From Bradyrhizobium sp. CB82 (GTDB lineage Bacteria; Pseudomonadota; Alphaproteobacteria; Rhizobiales; Xanthobacteraceae), in the NCBI RefSeq assembly GCF_029714405.1, contig NZ_CP121650.1:8995001-9059000 (forward strand): a stretch of 64,000 nucleotides of DNA, given 5' to 3'. A program made the position numbers and the translations under genes. The notes under the pieces are model-generated. The model did no database searches and was not told the DNA's origin. It saw only the letters and a list, made by a program, of their open reading frames with translations. Within the stretch, counting starts at the first letter, position 1; every line of letters begins with the position of its first letter. Positions 35,261 to 44,079 of the stretch are shown piece by piece.

Positions 35261-36289
35261 TCACCGGTCCGCGGTGCAGCCCGGCAGATCGAAGAGCGCT
35301 GCGAGCCCGCATTTCGAGGTCAGCATCTTGTCGCCGTCGTGGCCGACGCCGGCGACGTCGAAGAGCTTGTGATTGGGCGTGCCGTGGTCGCGCTTGGCCA
35401 TCGCGTCCGCATAGGCGTGGCCGCGGGCGTAGCGATAGGGTCCTTGCGCGCGCGCCATGCAGCTCTTGTCCAGCGCCGGATGCTCGGGATTGGTGTCGAG
35501 CGTGCCGAGCAGATAAATCACCTCGCGCTCGGCATAGCGCTGTTCGAGTGCTGCGGGCGTCGGGTCCGCCAGGTAAGGCGGGCGTCCCTCCATGCCGTAT
35601 TTCCAGTTGTTGTAGTCGGGGCAGGAGGCGACGATCGACGGCTCGGGCCGCTCGCTGCTGAAATACGCATAGGATGACGGGTTAGCGACGACATAGCGCA
35701 CCTCGATGTGCTGCCGCGCCAGACTAGCCTCGCCCCTGCCCGCGATGGCATAACGCTGCGCGACCTGGCCGCCGCCGGAATGGCCGGCGACCACGACGTG
35801 CTTGAGATTCGGAAAGATGCGCCGGTCGCCAAGCTTGGCGAGGATCGCATCGAGTGCCTCGAACGAGGAGGCCGGGTTCGGCGCGAGCGCGGCCTCGCCG
35901 CCCTCCCATCCCTCCAGCGACCAGCGCAACGTCTCGTCGGGCAGCTTGTATGCGTCGACGTCGATCTGCGCCAGAAACTGCGGAACGATCATGATGGTGG
36001 CCCGGCCCTCTTCGCCGGCTGCCGCCTGTGCCGTCCGCGCCGACTTGTAGTAGACATCCGCATTGCGCAAGCGCCCGTGCAGCACGATGACGGCCCGGGT
36101 GATCGACGGCAGCGGCAGCGCCCAATCGCTCGAGAGATAAAGTGGCAGGAGACCCTGATCGCCGACCGCAATGCGGGCATCGGCGACCGCCTTCACCGGC
36201 GCGCGGTTGGGTGCGTCCTCATCGGCGGCATTCGCGTGGCACGACAGCAGCGCCAACGCGATCGTTGCGACATATGTCTGCCATCTCAT
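35261..36289 (-). CDS. Secreted alpha/beta-hydrolase
   Basis: 342 residues from ATG 36289 (MRWQTYVATIALALLSCHANA, a signal peptide); GAGGA lies 9 nt upstream. The alpha/beta-hydrolase nucleophile elbow is AGHSGGGQVAQ near residue 170. VIVLHGRLRNADVY provides the HG oxyanion motif, and VGHDGDKM near the C-terminus carries the likely catalytic His. The length fits esterase or lipase-like periplasmic hydrolases. Substrate unknown. Divergent from the gene at 36491. Confidence 0.8.
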   Translation of the reverse strand: MRWQTYVATIALALLSCHANAADEDAPNRAPVKAVADARIAVGDQGLLPLYLSSDWALPLPSITRAVIVLHGRLRNADVYYKSARTAQAAAGEEGRATIMIVPQFLAQIDVDAYKLPDETLRWSLEGWEGGEAALAPNPASSFEALDAILAKLGDRRIFPNLKHVVVAGHSGGGQVAQRYAIAGRGEASLARQHIEVRYVVANPSSYAYFSSERPEPSIVASCPDYNNWKYGMEGRPPYLADPTPAALEQRYAEREVIYLLGTLDTNPEHPALDKSCMARAQGPYRYARGHAYADAMAKRDHGTPNHKLFDVAGVGHDGDKMLTSKCGLAALFDLPGCTADR

Positions 36290-36490
36290 GGCCAAGAATC
36301 CTCTTCATGCGAAAACTTTGCAAACTCTATGCGCATCGCGTGCTCTGCCGCTGTGACCTGCCGGCCACGTCAAGCAAAAAATGTCAGCAATCCTGCCATG
36401 AAAATGCCAGGTTCCACGGGTGACAAGTGGCTGGAAACAGGCGAAAATTCGGCTGATTCAGCTGAGTTCCACAAAGATTGCATCTGTTGA

Positions 36491-37099
36491 ATGTCGTTCG
36501 TGATCGCATCGCGTAGCGCGAGATTGTTGCTTGGCTTGACTGCAGGGCTCACCCTGCTGATGCCCGCGCATGCTCATGCGCAATGGTGGAAGCGCGCACC
36601 GGCTGATTTCGAGGAATGCGCCGATCGGGCCGAGAAATACGCAACCAAGCAGGAGAAGACGGCCGCGCTCGCCGAGTGCAACGCCAAATTCGCCGGCCGT
36701 CGCAAGATGGGTGGCGGGTACACCTATTACGACATTCTCCAGGATCGAAGCTTCGACATCGCCGGTCCCAATCCGACGCCGGAGGAACAGAAGAAAATCG
36801 ACCAATCCTACGCCGCCTATCTTGCCGATCAGCGCCGCGCCAACCTTGCTGCCGAAGCCGCCGCCAAACAGCAGCAACAGCAGGAGCAAGTCCAGCAGGT
36901 CGCACTGCGCACCGAGACCGCGCGCGTGCCGGTTCCGGTCGAGCGGCCGAAGCAGCAGACCGCGACTGGCGATGCCAAAGCGCGTGCGAAGGGGTGCACC
37001 AAGGGCTCGTTCTCCTGCGAATGGCCGCGGCTATCGGAGAGCTTGAACGAATTGAAGAAGCTGTTCAGCCCGCCGCCGAGCAAGGCGAAGAAGGGCTGA
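36491..37099 (+). CDS. Secreted protein with Gln-rich coiled segment
   Basis: 202 residues with a signal peptide (MSFVIASRSARLLLGLTAGL, then AHAHAQ cleavage region). The mature part begins WWKRAPADFEECADRAEKYA; Cys occurs in EECADR and ALAECNAK. A helical Ala/Gln stretch (AAAKQQQQQEQVQQVA) follows, then a basic tail with two further Cys (KGCTKGSFSCEW). It resembles conserved hypothetical envelope proteins of Bradyrhizobium, from memory. Function unknown. Confidence 0.72.
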   Translation: MSFVIASRSARLLLGLTAGLTLLMPAHAHAQWWKRAPADFEECADRAEKYATKQEKTAALAECNAKFAGRRKMGGGYTYYDILQDRSFDIAGPNPTPEEQKKIDQSYAAYLADQRRANLAAEAAAKQQQQQEQVQQVALRTETARVPVPVERPKQQTATGDAKARAKGCTKGSFSCEWPRLSESLNELKKLFSPPPSKAKKG

Positions 37100-37125
37100 C
37101 GGCAGCCTCTCCCGCGAATGCCACA

Positions 37126-37164
37126 GGTTGGGCGAAGGCGCGCCCTTCGCGCGCCGTGCCCACC
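37126..37164. repeat. Palindromic intergenic repeat (GGTGGGCACGGCGC family), copy 1
   Basis: On the minus strand it reads GGTGGGCACGGCGC, then an inverted GC-rich segment, then CGCCCAACC. The same pattern occurs at 52028-52066. It lies between convergent genes and could also act as a bidirectional terminator. Confidence 0.6.
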
Positions 37165-37279
37165 ATCTCTCCACGATCGCAATTGATGCAACCGACGTGG
37201 CGGGCACGCTCCGCCCTTGCTCTGCGAGCGACGGTATCGCTTTGCTCACGCTACGATGATGCGCGCAGGTCGATGCGCA

Positions 37280-37495
37280 TCAGTTCGCATGCTTCTTCCG
37301 TGAATGCCTGTGCGTGGTCGCCGGCGGACCAGCCGGAGCAACCGTCGTCGTCGTGCCGCTCGGCGCCGCGCGGCTTTCTTGCAACCGCCTGTCATAGCCG
37401 GGCGACGGTGTGACGGTGGGCGGACGCGCCTGCGCGAGCGTGGATGCACCGCAGAGCATCGCAACTGCGATTGCCATCATCGGAACGGACTTCAT
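37280..37495 (-). CDS. Small secreted hypothetical protein (71 aa)
   Basis: Starts at ATG 37495 with GGAGGAG about 6 nt upstream. A signal peptide (MKSVPMMAIAVAMLCGASTL) is followed by a Thr/Pro/Arg-rich mature part ending HRHSRKKHAN. It lies 26 bp after the PanE-like gene on the same strand, so they may share a transcript. Function unknown. Confidence 0.6.
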   Translation of the reverse strand: MKSVPMMAIAVAMLCGASTLAQARPPTVTPSPGYDRRLQESRAAPSGTTTTVAPAGPPATTHRHSRKKHAN

Positions 37496-37521
37496 CGGCA
37501 CTCCTCCGATCGGACCAGTGC

Positions 37522-38550
37522 TCACGCACCACCGCGGATCTGCGGCGGCGTCAGGCGCGGCGGGCCGTTGCCCGCGCTTTCAGCCTCCCTGATCAGCGCA
37601 GCAATGCGGCGGCACAGCGGCACGTCCACCCCATGCTGGTCCGCCAGCGCGATGATCGCCCCTTGCAGATAGTCGATCTCGGTCTTGCGTCCCTGCTTCA
37701 GATCCTGCCACATCGAGGAGCGCGCCTCGGGATCGATCTTCATCGTCCGCCCCAGGATCATGTTGAAGATCGTATCGGGCAGTCGCAGCAGCGTTGGCGT
37801 CCAGCGCGGCGGAATCGGCGTCGCCGACACTGGGTTGATGCCCGCCGCCGTCATTGCCGCGAGCCCCTCGGCCATCTGGTCCGCAAACAATCTTCGCCAG
37901 TCCCGGCTCGCAAGCTGCGCGGCAAGCGGCACGTCGGACAGGGCGCTCAGCGCATTGTTCAGGTTGATGATGAGCTTGCCCCATTGCACACCGGTGATGT
38001 CCGGGCTCGCGCGCATGCTAAGGCCCGGCACGGCCAGTGTCGCAGCCGTATCGGCCTCATCCTTCTCGACATGAATGTCGCCGGAGGTCGACCGGTGGAA
38101 GCGCCCCTCGCCCATCCCGATCACGTTGAACGGCACCATTCCGGCGAGCACGCGCCGCCCCGGCAGCTTGTCGCGCAACGTTCCCACATTGCCGACACCG
38201 TTCTGCAAGGAGACGATGACGGCATCCTCCGGCGCGTGCCGGGCGATCAGCTCGGCGATCTCAGCCGTGTCGGCGCTCTTCACCGTCACCAGAACGACGC
38301 CAACACCGTGAAAAATTGAGGCATCTTCCGAAAGCGCGAGCTGGCCTGCGGAGAGCCGCCGCTCAGCTCCGTCGAAATCGGTCAACCGCAAACCAAACCG
38401 TTCGATCTCGGTCTTCACCCGCGGCCGCACCAGCAGCGCCACGCGGCGGCCGGCGGCAGCGAGCATGCCGCCGACGAAGCAGCCGATGGCGCCCGCCCCC
38501 GCCACCGCGACCGGTCGATCCGTCACCACCTTCTCTGCTCCTCGAAACAT
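37522..38550 (-). CDS. panE: Ketopantoate reductase family protein (PanE/ApbA-like)
   Basis: About 342 residues from ATG 38550; a GTG at 38526 (VTDRPVAVAGAGAIG), with AGGAG nearby, is a good alternative. The N-terminal Rossmann motif GAGAIGCFVGGML binds NADPH. The ketopantoate reductase signatures are VKSADTAEI, SLQNGVGN and a C-terminal helical domain with GKLIINLNNALSAL and KTEIDYLQGAIIALA. The classic reaction is 2-dehydropantoate to pantoate (CoA synthesis), but the family also includes other 2-ketoacid reductases. Cytoplasmic. Confidence 0.85.
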   Translation of the reverse strand: MFRGAEKVVTDRPVAVAGAGAIGCFVGGMLAAAGRRVALLVRPRVKTEIERFGLRLTDFDGAERRLSAGQLALSEDASIFHGVGVVLVTVKSADTAEIAELIARHAPEDAVIVSLQNGVGNVGTLRDKLPGRRVLAGMVPFNVIGMGEGRFHRSTSGDIHVEKDEADTAATLAVPGLSMRASPDITGVQWGKLIINLNNALSALSDVPLAAQLASRDWRRLFADQMAEGLAAMTAAGINPVSATPIPPRWTPTLLRLPDTIFNMILGRTMKIDPEARSSMWQDLKQGRKTEIDYLQGAIIALADQHGVDVPLCRRIAALIREAESAGNGPPRLTPPQIRGGA

Positions 38551-38720
38551 CTTGCCGCTTTTCGACAGCGACGTTGACCGGACCTGGCTTGACCGAACCT
38601 TCGATAGCAAAGGCCGCGCCGCTTGCCCATCGAACCCTGCGGTTGCGGCGCGACTGCCTTGTAACCGTCATGAGAGCCCCATATGTTTTTGCCCCGGGGC
38701 ATGTTCAGCGGGAGAGCACC

Positions 38721-39314
38721 ATGGGTCTACTCGACGTCCTCAACGGCATGCAGAACGGACCGCGCGGCCCCGGCACGCCGAGTTCACAACAATCCTCCGG
38801 TGGCATGTCGCCGATGACCATGGCGATCCTTGGTCTGCTGGCGTGGAAAGCGTTCAAACATTTGACCGCTGGCCAGCCCGGCGCGGCGCCGCAATCCTCA
38901 CCCTTGCCGCCGCCCACGCCGGCCAATGCAGGTGGCGGAGCGCTTCCGGGCAGCGTACCCGGCGGCGGGGGGCTCAGCGACGTGCTCAAGGGCGGCCTCG
39001 GCGGCCTGATCGCGGGCGGTGCTGCCGGCAGCGTGCTTAGCGGCGGCCTCGGCGATCTCCTCAAACAGCTCCAGCAGGGCGGCCATGGCGAGACCGCGAA
39101 TTCCTGGGTTGGCAAGGGTGAGAACAAGCCGATCGCACCAGGCGATCTCGCCAACGCGCTCGGCGCCGATCAGATCCAGAGCCTGTCTGCCGAGAGCGGC
39201 CTGTCGCGCGACGAGCTCCTGTCCGGTCTCAGCCAGTACCTGCCGCAGGTGGTCGATCACCTGACGCCGGATGGACGGCTGCCGACCGAGAACGAGCTTT
39301 CGGACAGGATCTGA
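38721..39314 (+). CDS. YidB family (DUF937-like) protein
   Basis: 197 residues from ATG 38721 (MGLLDVLNGMQNGPRG), with GGGAGAG 8 nt upstream; the open frame extends back to 38316 but that part is antisense to panE. Gly/Pro-rich low-complexity segments flank glycine-zipper-like repeats (GGLGGLIAGGAAGSVLSGG). The C-terminus (SLSAESGLSRDELLSGLSQY, then LPQVVDHLTPDGRLP) is the recognisable YidB/DUF937 core. Function unclear in the family. Confidence 0.82.
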   Translation: MGLLDVLNGMQNGPRGPGTPSSQQSSGGMSPMTMAILGLLAWKAFKHLTAGQPGAAPQSSPLPPPTPANAGGGALPGSVPGGGGLSDVLKGGLGGLIAGGAAGSVLSGGLGDLLKQLQQGGHGETANSWVGKGENKPIAPGDLANALGADQIQSLSAESGLSRDELLSGLSQYLPQVVDHLTPDGRLPTENELSDRI

Positions 39315-39343
39315 TTTCACGCGTCGAGAAGGGGAGCACGGAC

Positions 39344-39616
39344 ATGAGCATCGGCGGCCTGTTATGGATCATCATCGTCGGCTTCGTCGCCGGCCTCATC
39401 GCGCGCTGGCTTGCGCCGGGGCCGAACAACCCGAGCGGCTTCGTCCTCACCACCATCCTCGGCATTGCCGGCGCATTTCTCGCGACCTTCATTGGCCAGG
39501 CGATCGGCCACTACAGTGCGGACCAGGGCGCGGGGTTCATCACCGCCACCATTGGCGCGGTGGTAGTGCTGTTCATCTGGCACCGGCTGGTCGCGAGCGG
39601 GGTGATAAAGAGTTGA
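39344..39616 (+). CDS. GlsB/YeaQ/YmgE family membrane protein
   Basis: 90 residues with three hydrophobic helices: LLWIIIVGFVAGLIARWL, the segment LTTILGIAGAFLATFIG, and ITATIGAVVVLFIW. Gly-rich packing and the G-x-x-A-R-W-L-x-P-G motif are typical of this transglycosylase-associated or stress-response family of the inner membrane. It is preceded by a GGAG-type site and lies 29 bp after the YidB gene. Confidence 0.88.
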   Translation: MSIGGLLWIIIVGFVAGLIARWLAPGPNNPSGFVLTTILGIAGAFLATFIGQAIGHYSADQGAGFITATIGAVVVLFIWHRLVASGVIKS

Positions 39617-39639
39617 CGGCGTAAGCCGTCTCCGCCGTG

Positions 39640-39749
39640 ATTGCGAGGAGCTCGCGACAAAATTGCGGAGCAATTTTGCGCTGAAGCGACGAAGCAATCC
39701 AGACTGTTGCCGCGGATGCTTTCTGGATTGCTTCGGTTCGCTCGCAATT
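39640..39749. repeat. GAAGCAATCCAG palindromic repeat, copy 1
   Basis: Contains GAAGCAATCCAG and its inverted partner CTGGATTGCTTC, bounded by TTGCGAG and CTCGCAA. It is longer than the other copies because of an inserted AAATTGCGGAGCAATTTTGC hairpin. Lies in a convergent gap. Confidence 0.8.
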
Positions 39750-39775
39750 ATTGAACATCGACAGCAATGACGAGT

Positions 39776-40561
39776 TTAGGTCACCAAATGCAGCCCTGCG
39801 TCCATGCGCACGATCTCGCCTGTCATGTTGGTGGAGGCCGGCGTCGCGAGGAAGCAGACGAGTTGCGCGATGTCGTCGGCGCTTGAGGCGACCTTAAGCG
39901 GCACTTTCGCGACCACGCTGTCGCGCACCTGCTTGGCGCCTTCCTCGCCGCGGCCCTTGGTGAACCAGGGCGTGTCGATATAGCCGGGGCAAACCGTATT
40001 GACGCGGATGAGCGGCGCTAGCGCGCGCGCCAACGACAGCGTGATGGTGTTCAGCGCGCCCTTGCTGGCGGCATAGGCGATCGAGGAGCCGACGCCGCTG
40101 ATACCGGCAACGGAGGACACGTTCACCACCGCTGACGCCCGCCCCGAGGCGCTCGCTCCCGCTTCGAGCAGCTGACGCGCCGCACGCACCATCTGAAACG
40201 GGCCGATGGTGTTGACGCCGTAGAGCCGCTGAAAGTCTTCCGCCGACAGACCATCGAGATTGGCGTGAGCGACGTGCTTGGTCGTGCCGGCATTGTTGAT
40301 GAGCGCGTCGAGCCGGCCCCAGGCCTGCGCCGCCGCGACGATCCTGCGGCAATCCTCGTCGCGCGAGACATCGCCCTGTGCGATCACGACCTCGGCCGCG
40401 CCGGCCTTGCGGCAAGCCTCCGCCGTAACCTCTGCTTCCTTCCGGCTCGACGAATAGTTGATGACGAGCCGCGCGCCGCCGCGCGCAAGAATTTGCGCGG
40501 TCGCCGCGCCGAGACCTGATGCGGACCCCGTCACGATTGCGCACAAGCCGTCCCTTGCCAT
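39776..40561 (-). CDS. SDR family oxidoreductase (FabG-like)
   Basis: 261 residues, classical short-chain dehydrogenase. NAD(P)-binding TGSASGLG is at the N-terminus, NNAGTT near residue 90, Ser in VVNVSSVAG, and YAASKG with catalytic Tyr and Lys. RVNTVCPGYIDTPW and MTGEIVRMDAG close the fold. The gene is divergent from the acyl-CoA dehydrogenase cluster, so a 3-hydroxyacyl-CoA or alcohol oxidation role in the same pathway is plausible but unproven. Confidence 0.88.
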   Translation of the reverse strand: MARDGLCAIVTGSASGLGAATAQILARGGARLVINYSSSRKEAEVTAEACRKAGAAEVVIAQGDVSRDEDCRRIVAAAQAWGRLDALINNAGTTKHVAHANLDGLSAEDFQRLYGVNTIGPFQMVRAARQLLEAGASASGRASAVVNVSSVAGISGVGSSIAYAASKGALNTITLSLARALAPLIRVNTVCPGYIDTPWFTKGRGEEGAKQVRDSVVAKVPLKVASSADDIAQLVCFLATPASTNMTGEIVRMDAGLHLVT

Positions 40562-40799
40562 CCCGTTATCCTCGCTCGTTCTGAATGCCAGCGGTTCTGT
40601 TTAACGAGTTTGCGGACGGCTGCAAATCGATCAAACTCCGCTAAGCGGAATTAGCCCTTTTGCGCATGCCCGCGCCGCAGGCGGACCTGCGATCAACGCT
40701 TGTCAGGACCGTGGCTTTTTCCGATCATCGGGCGCAAGAAGAGACCTGCGCACCCGTTCGAAAAGACGGATGCGCCAATGGCAAAACACGGGGAACGCT

Positions 40800-41864
40800 G
40801 TGGCGGAGAGTGACAACATCGTGGTCGAGACCGCGGAGAAAATCTTCGCCGATCTCGCCGATCCGCAAACCATCAACAACGACAGGAAGGAGGCGTGGAA
40901 AGTGCCGCTGTGGCAGGCGCTGAGCGAGGCCGGACTGCCCTTGGCGTGGGTGCCGGACGATCTTGGCGGCTCCGGCGCGAGCCTCGCCGACGGCTTTGCC
41001 CTGCTCAACGCGGCGGGACGTTTTGCGATCGCAGTTCCCCTGGCAGAAACCATGCTCGCCGGCTGGTTGCTTGCGCAGGCGAAGATCGGCTCCCCCGAGG
41101 GCGAGATGACGGTGCTGCCGGCGAACCCGAAGGACCGCATCACCCTCAATCCCGATGGCTCGCTCTCCGGCCGCGTTCGCGGCGTGCCCTTTGCGAAAGC
41201 TGCAAAGCATTTTGCGGTGCTGGCGCACGGCGCGGGCGGTGTATCCATCGCGCTGGTCGATGCCGGCAAGACGAAGATCGAGGCCGGCCTCAATGTCGGC
41301 TACGACGACAGCGATGTCGTGACGCTCGACAAGGTCGCGCCCATCACCGTCAAGCCCGCGCCAAAGCACCTTGACCAGACCACGATGATGCTGATCGGTG
41401 GCGTCGCGCGCAGTCTGCAGATCGCGGGCGCGCTGGAATCGATGCTCAACATTTCCGTGCGCTACTCCAACGAGCGCGTTGCATTCGAAAAGAAGATCTC
41501 GAAATTCCAGGCGGTGCAGCACAACCTCGCAAAGCTCGCCGGCGAGTCCGCTGCGGCGCTGGCCGCGGCGACCTCCGCCGCCGATGCCATCGCGAACGCG
41601 ACCGCCTTCAACGACGAGGTCTATCTCGAGGCTGCCTCCGCAAAAATCCGCTGCGCGGAAGCAGCCGAGAAGGGCGGCGCCATCGCGCATCAGGTTCACG
41701 GTGCGATCGGCTTCACCCTCGAGCACATATTGCATCGCTATTCGCTGCGGGCGCTGGCCTGGCGCGACGATTTCGGCTCGGAGAGCTATTGGGCCGTCGA
41801 GCTCGGCAAGCTCGTTGCAAATCGCGGCGCCGATGAATTGTGGCCGCTGGTCGCCTCACGCTGA
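40800..41864 (+). CDS. Acyl-CoA dehydrogenase family protein (small subunit-like)
   Basis: About 354 residues from GTG 40800, favoured by GGGGAA 5-6 nt upstream over ATG 40770. The N-terminal helical domain, the middle beta-domain and a C-terminal helical FAD domain are recognisable (ETAEKIFADLADP, LPLAWVPDDLGGSG, FEKKISKFQAVQHNLAKLA, QVHGAIGFTLEHILHR). The catalytic Glu position is not obvious, as in divergent members that form heteromers with a second ACAD. The next gene, 18 bp downstream, is a second acyl-CoA dehydrogenase, so an alpha/beta pair is likely. Confidence 0.86.
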   Translation: MAESDNIVVETAEKIFADLADPQTINNDRKEAWKVPLWQALSEAGLPLAWVPDDLGGSGASLADGFALLNAAGRFAIAVPLAETMLAGWLLAQAKIGSPEGEMTVLPANPKDRITLNPDGSLSGRVRGVPFAKAAKHFAVLAHGAGGVSIALVDAGKTKIEAGLNVGYDDSDVVTLDKVAPITVKPAPKHLDQTTMMLIGGVARSLQIAGALESMLNISVRYSNERVAFEKKISKFQAVQHNLAKLAGESAAALAAATSAADAIANATAFNDEVYLEAASAKIRCAEAAEKGGAIAHQVHGAIGFTLEHILHRYSLRALAWRDDFGSESYWAVELGKLVANRGADELWPLVASR

Positions 41865-41882
41865 GTTCAGGGAACGAGACAC

Positions 41883-43043
41883 ATGACCGCTGCCCTCCGT
41901 TTCGATCCGATCCGCCTGCCGCCCAAATGCGAGGAGCTGCGCAAGGAGGTGCGCGCCTTCCTCGCCGAAGAAATGGCCCGCGGCACCTTCAACCCGTTCA
42001 AGCCGAATCGCGAAGACACCGACGTGCCGGAATTCTCCCGCCGCGTCGGCGAGCGTGGCTGGATCGGCATTACCTGGCCAAAGAAATATGGCGGCCATGA
42101 GCGCTCCTTCCTGGAGCGCTATGTGGTGACGGAAGAGATGCGCGTCGCCAACGCACCGACACGCCGCTTCTTCGTCGCCGACCGGCAGAGCGGACCGATC
42201 CTGCTCAAATACGCACCGGAGCACATCAAAATGGACATCCTGCCGCGCATCTGCCGCGGCGAATTGTGCTTCGCCATTGGCATGAGCGAGCCGAACTCCG
42301 GCTCCGATCTGTTCGCGGCCAAGACGCGGGCAACCAAGACCGACGGCGGCTATCTCATTAACGGCACCAAGATCTGGACCTCGTCGGCGCATATCGCCGA
42401 CTACATGATCGCGATCTTCCGGACATCGCAGCCGACCAAGGAAAACCGTCGCCACGGCCTGACGCAATTCTTGGTCAAGATGAAGCAGCCGGGCATCAAG
42501 GTGAACCCGATCGGCCAGATCACGGGCCAGCACGAGTTCAACGAGGTCGTCTTCACTGACCATTTCATCCCGGATGATCACGTGCTCGGTGAGGTCGATG
42601 GCGCCTGGAAGCAGGCGACGTCCGAGCTCGCTTACGAGCGCAGCGGCCCGGAACGTTTCCTCGAAACTTATTACGTGCTGACCGAGCTGGTGCGCGCAGT
42701 CGGCAACGATCCGGATACCCGCAGCGCCGAAGGCATCGGCCGCCTCGTCGCGCAGCTCCACACCATGCGGCGCATGTCGGTCTCGGTTGCGGGCATGCTG
42801 CAAGCCGGCAAGGAGCCGGTGGTGGAGGCCTCCATCGTCAAGGACATCGGCACGGTGTGGGAGCAGCAGCTTCCGCATCGCGTGCGCGATCTCGCCGCGT
42901 TCGTCGAAGAGACTGCCGGCAATCGCGAGACACTGGAGCGGCAGCTCGATTTCGCCATCAAGACCGCGCCGAAACTGACCATCCAGGGCGGCACCACCGA
43001 AGTGCTCCGCGGCATCATCGCCCGCGGACTTGGTTTGCGCTAA
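41883..43043 (+). CDS. Acyl-CoA dehydrogenase family protein
   Basis: 386 residues, classic ACAD fold. FAIGMSEPNSGSD is the signature for the flavin/substrate-binding strand, and KIWTSSAHIADY follows. The C-terminal helical domain ends TIQGGTTEVLRGIIARGLGLR, the FAD-binding signature. YERSGPERFLETY resembles the region that holds the catalytic carboxylate in some ACADs. It oxidises an acyl-CoA to an enoyl-CoA, passing electrons to ETF; the substrate class is unknown. Part of the 40800-43873 operon. Confidence 0.92.
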   Translation: MTAALRFDPIRLPPKCEELRKEVRAFLAEEMARGTFNPFKPNREDTDVPEFSRRVGERGWIGITWPKKYGGHERSFLERYVVTEEMRVANAPTRRFFVADRQSGPILLKYAPEHIKMDILPRICRGELCFAIGMSEPNSGSDLFAAKTRATKTDGGYLINGTKIWTSSAHIADYMIAIFRTSQPTKENRRHGLTQFLVKMKQPGIKVNPIGQITGQHEFNEVVFTDHFIPDDHVLGEVDGAWKQATSELAYERSGPERFLETYYVLTELVRAVGNDPDTRSAEGIGRLVAQLHTMRRMSVSVAGMLQAGKEPVVEASIVKDIGTVWEQQLPHRVRDLAAFVEETAGNRETLERQLDFAIKTAPKLTIQGGTTEVLRGIIARGLGLR

Positions 43044-43054
43044 CGAGGATCATC

Positions 43055-43873
43055 ATGAGCAGCTACAAGGATATCGGCGTCGAGAAGGTCGGGCATGTCG
43101 GCACTATCGAGATCCGAAGGCCGCCGCTCAACTTCTTCGACATCTCCCTGATCAACCAGATCGCTGACGCGCTCGACGAGTTCGATCGCGACATCGAGAT
43201 CCGCGCCTCTGTGCTCTCGGCGCAGGGCAAGGCGTTCTGCGCCGGCGCCAATTTCAACGACCCAGCGCGGCAGGAGCAGGAGGCGCGCGCGGCCGAGGCA
43301 GCAGCGAAGGGCGATCCCGCCGACAGCCTTGGGCCGATCAACCATCTCTACATCCAGGCCGTGCGCATATTTCGCGCCAAGAAGCCGATCGTCGCCGCCG
43401 TGCATGGCGCGGCCATCGGCGGCGGGCTTGGGCTTGCGGTCTCCGCCGACTTCCGCGTCACCTGTCCGGAGGCGCGCTTCTCGGCCAACTTCACAAAACT
43501 CGGCTTCCACCCCGGCTTCGGCCTCACCGTGACGCTGCCCGAGTTGATCGGCAAGAACAACGCCGAGCTGATGTTCTATACCAGCCGCCGCGTCACCGGC
43601 GAAGAGGCCTACAAATGGGGCCTCGCCAACGAGCTGGTGCCGCAGGACCAGGTGAAGCCAGCCGCTTTGAGGCTCGCCGGCGAAATCGCCGAATGCTCGC
43701 CGCTCGGCCTGATCTCCACGCGCGCGACGATGCGCAACGGACTCGCCGATCGCGTCATGGCCGCCACGAACCATGAGCTCGCCGAACAGACGCGGCTGCG
43801 CGCGACGGAGGACTTTAAGGAAGGCGTGAAAGCCACGGAAGAGCGGCGCGCGGCGAATTTCAGGGGGCGGTGA
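43055..43873 (+). CDS. Enoyl-CoA hydratase/isomerase family protein
   Basis: 272 residues of the crotonase superfamily. The oxyanion-hole segments are KAFCAGANFND and AAIGGGLGLAVSADFRV. The acidic pair region is FTKLGFHPGFGLTVTLPELIG, where one of the usual catalytic Glu is not obvious, so the reaction may differ from simple hydration. It starts 11 bp after the ACAD stop. It hydrates or isomerises the enoyl-CoA made upstream. Confidence 0.9.
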   Translation: MSSYKDIGVEKVGHVGTIEIRRPPLNFFDISLINQIADALDEFDRDIEIRASVLSAQGKAFCAGANFNDPARQEQEARAAEAAAKGDPADSLGPINHLYIQAVRIFRAKKPIVAAVHGAAIGGGLGLAVSADFRVTCPEARFSANFTKLGFHPGFGLTVTLPELIGKNNAELMFYTSRRVTGEEAYKWGLANELVPQDQVKPAALRLAGEIAECSPLGLISTRATMRNGLADRVMAATNHELAEQTRLRATEDFKEGVKATEERRAANFRGR

Positions 43874-43889
43874 TTGCTTTTGTTCCTTC

Positions 43890-44078
43890 CTCCCTTGTGG
43901 GAGAAGGTGGCATAGGCCGCCTCTGGCGGCCGTCCTTAGAGAACGCCGAAGCAAAGCTTCGGCTATGGCGCCGGATGAGGGGTTCTCGCCGCATACTCTT
44001 TGCAAGCGATTCATTCGCGGAGAGAGACCCTCACCCCGCTGCGCTTCGCGCAGCACCCTCTCTCACAAGGGAAGAGGG
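43890..44078. repeat. Long palindromic intergenic repeat (CCCTTGTGGGAGAAGG...CTCACAAGGG)
   Basis: The left arm TCCCTTGTGGGAGAAGGTGG pairs with the right arm CTCTCTCACAAGGG. Inner palindromes such as GCCGCCTCTGGCGGC and CCGAAGCAAAGCTTCGG lie between. It fills the gap between convergent genes. Confidence 0.75.
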
Positions 44079-44079
44079 T

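Noticed and set aside
38316..38720. Upstream extension of the YidB frame
   Set aside because: Antisense to the panE-like gene; GGGAGAG before ATG 38721 marks the real start.
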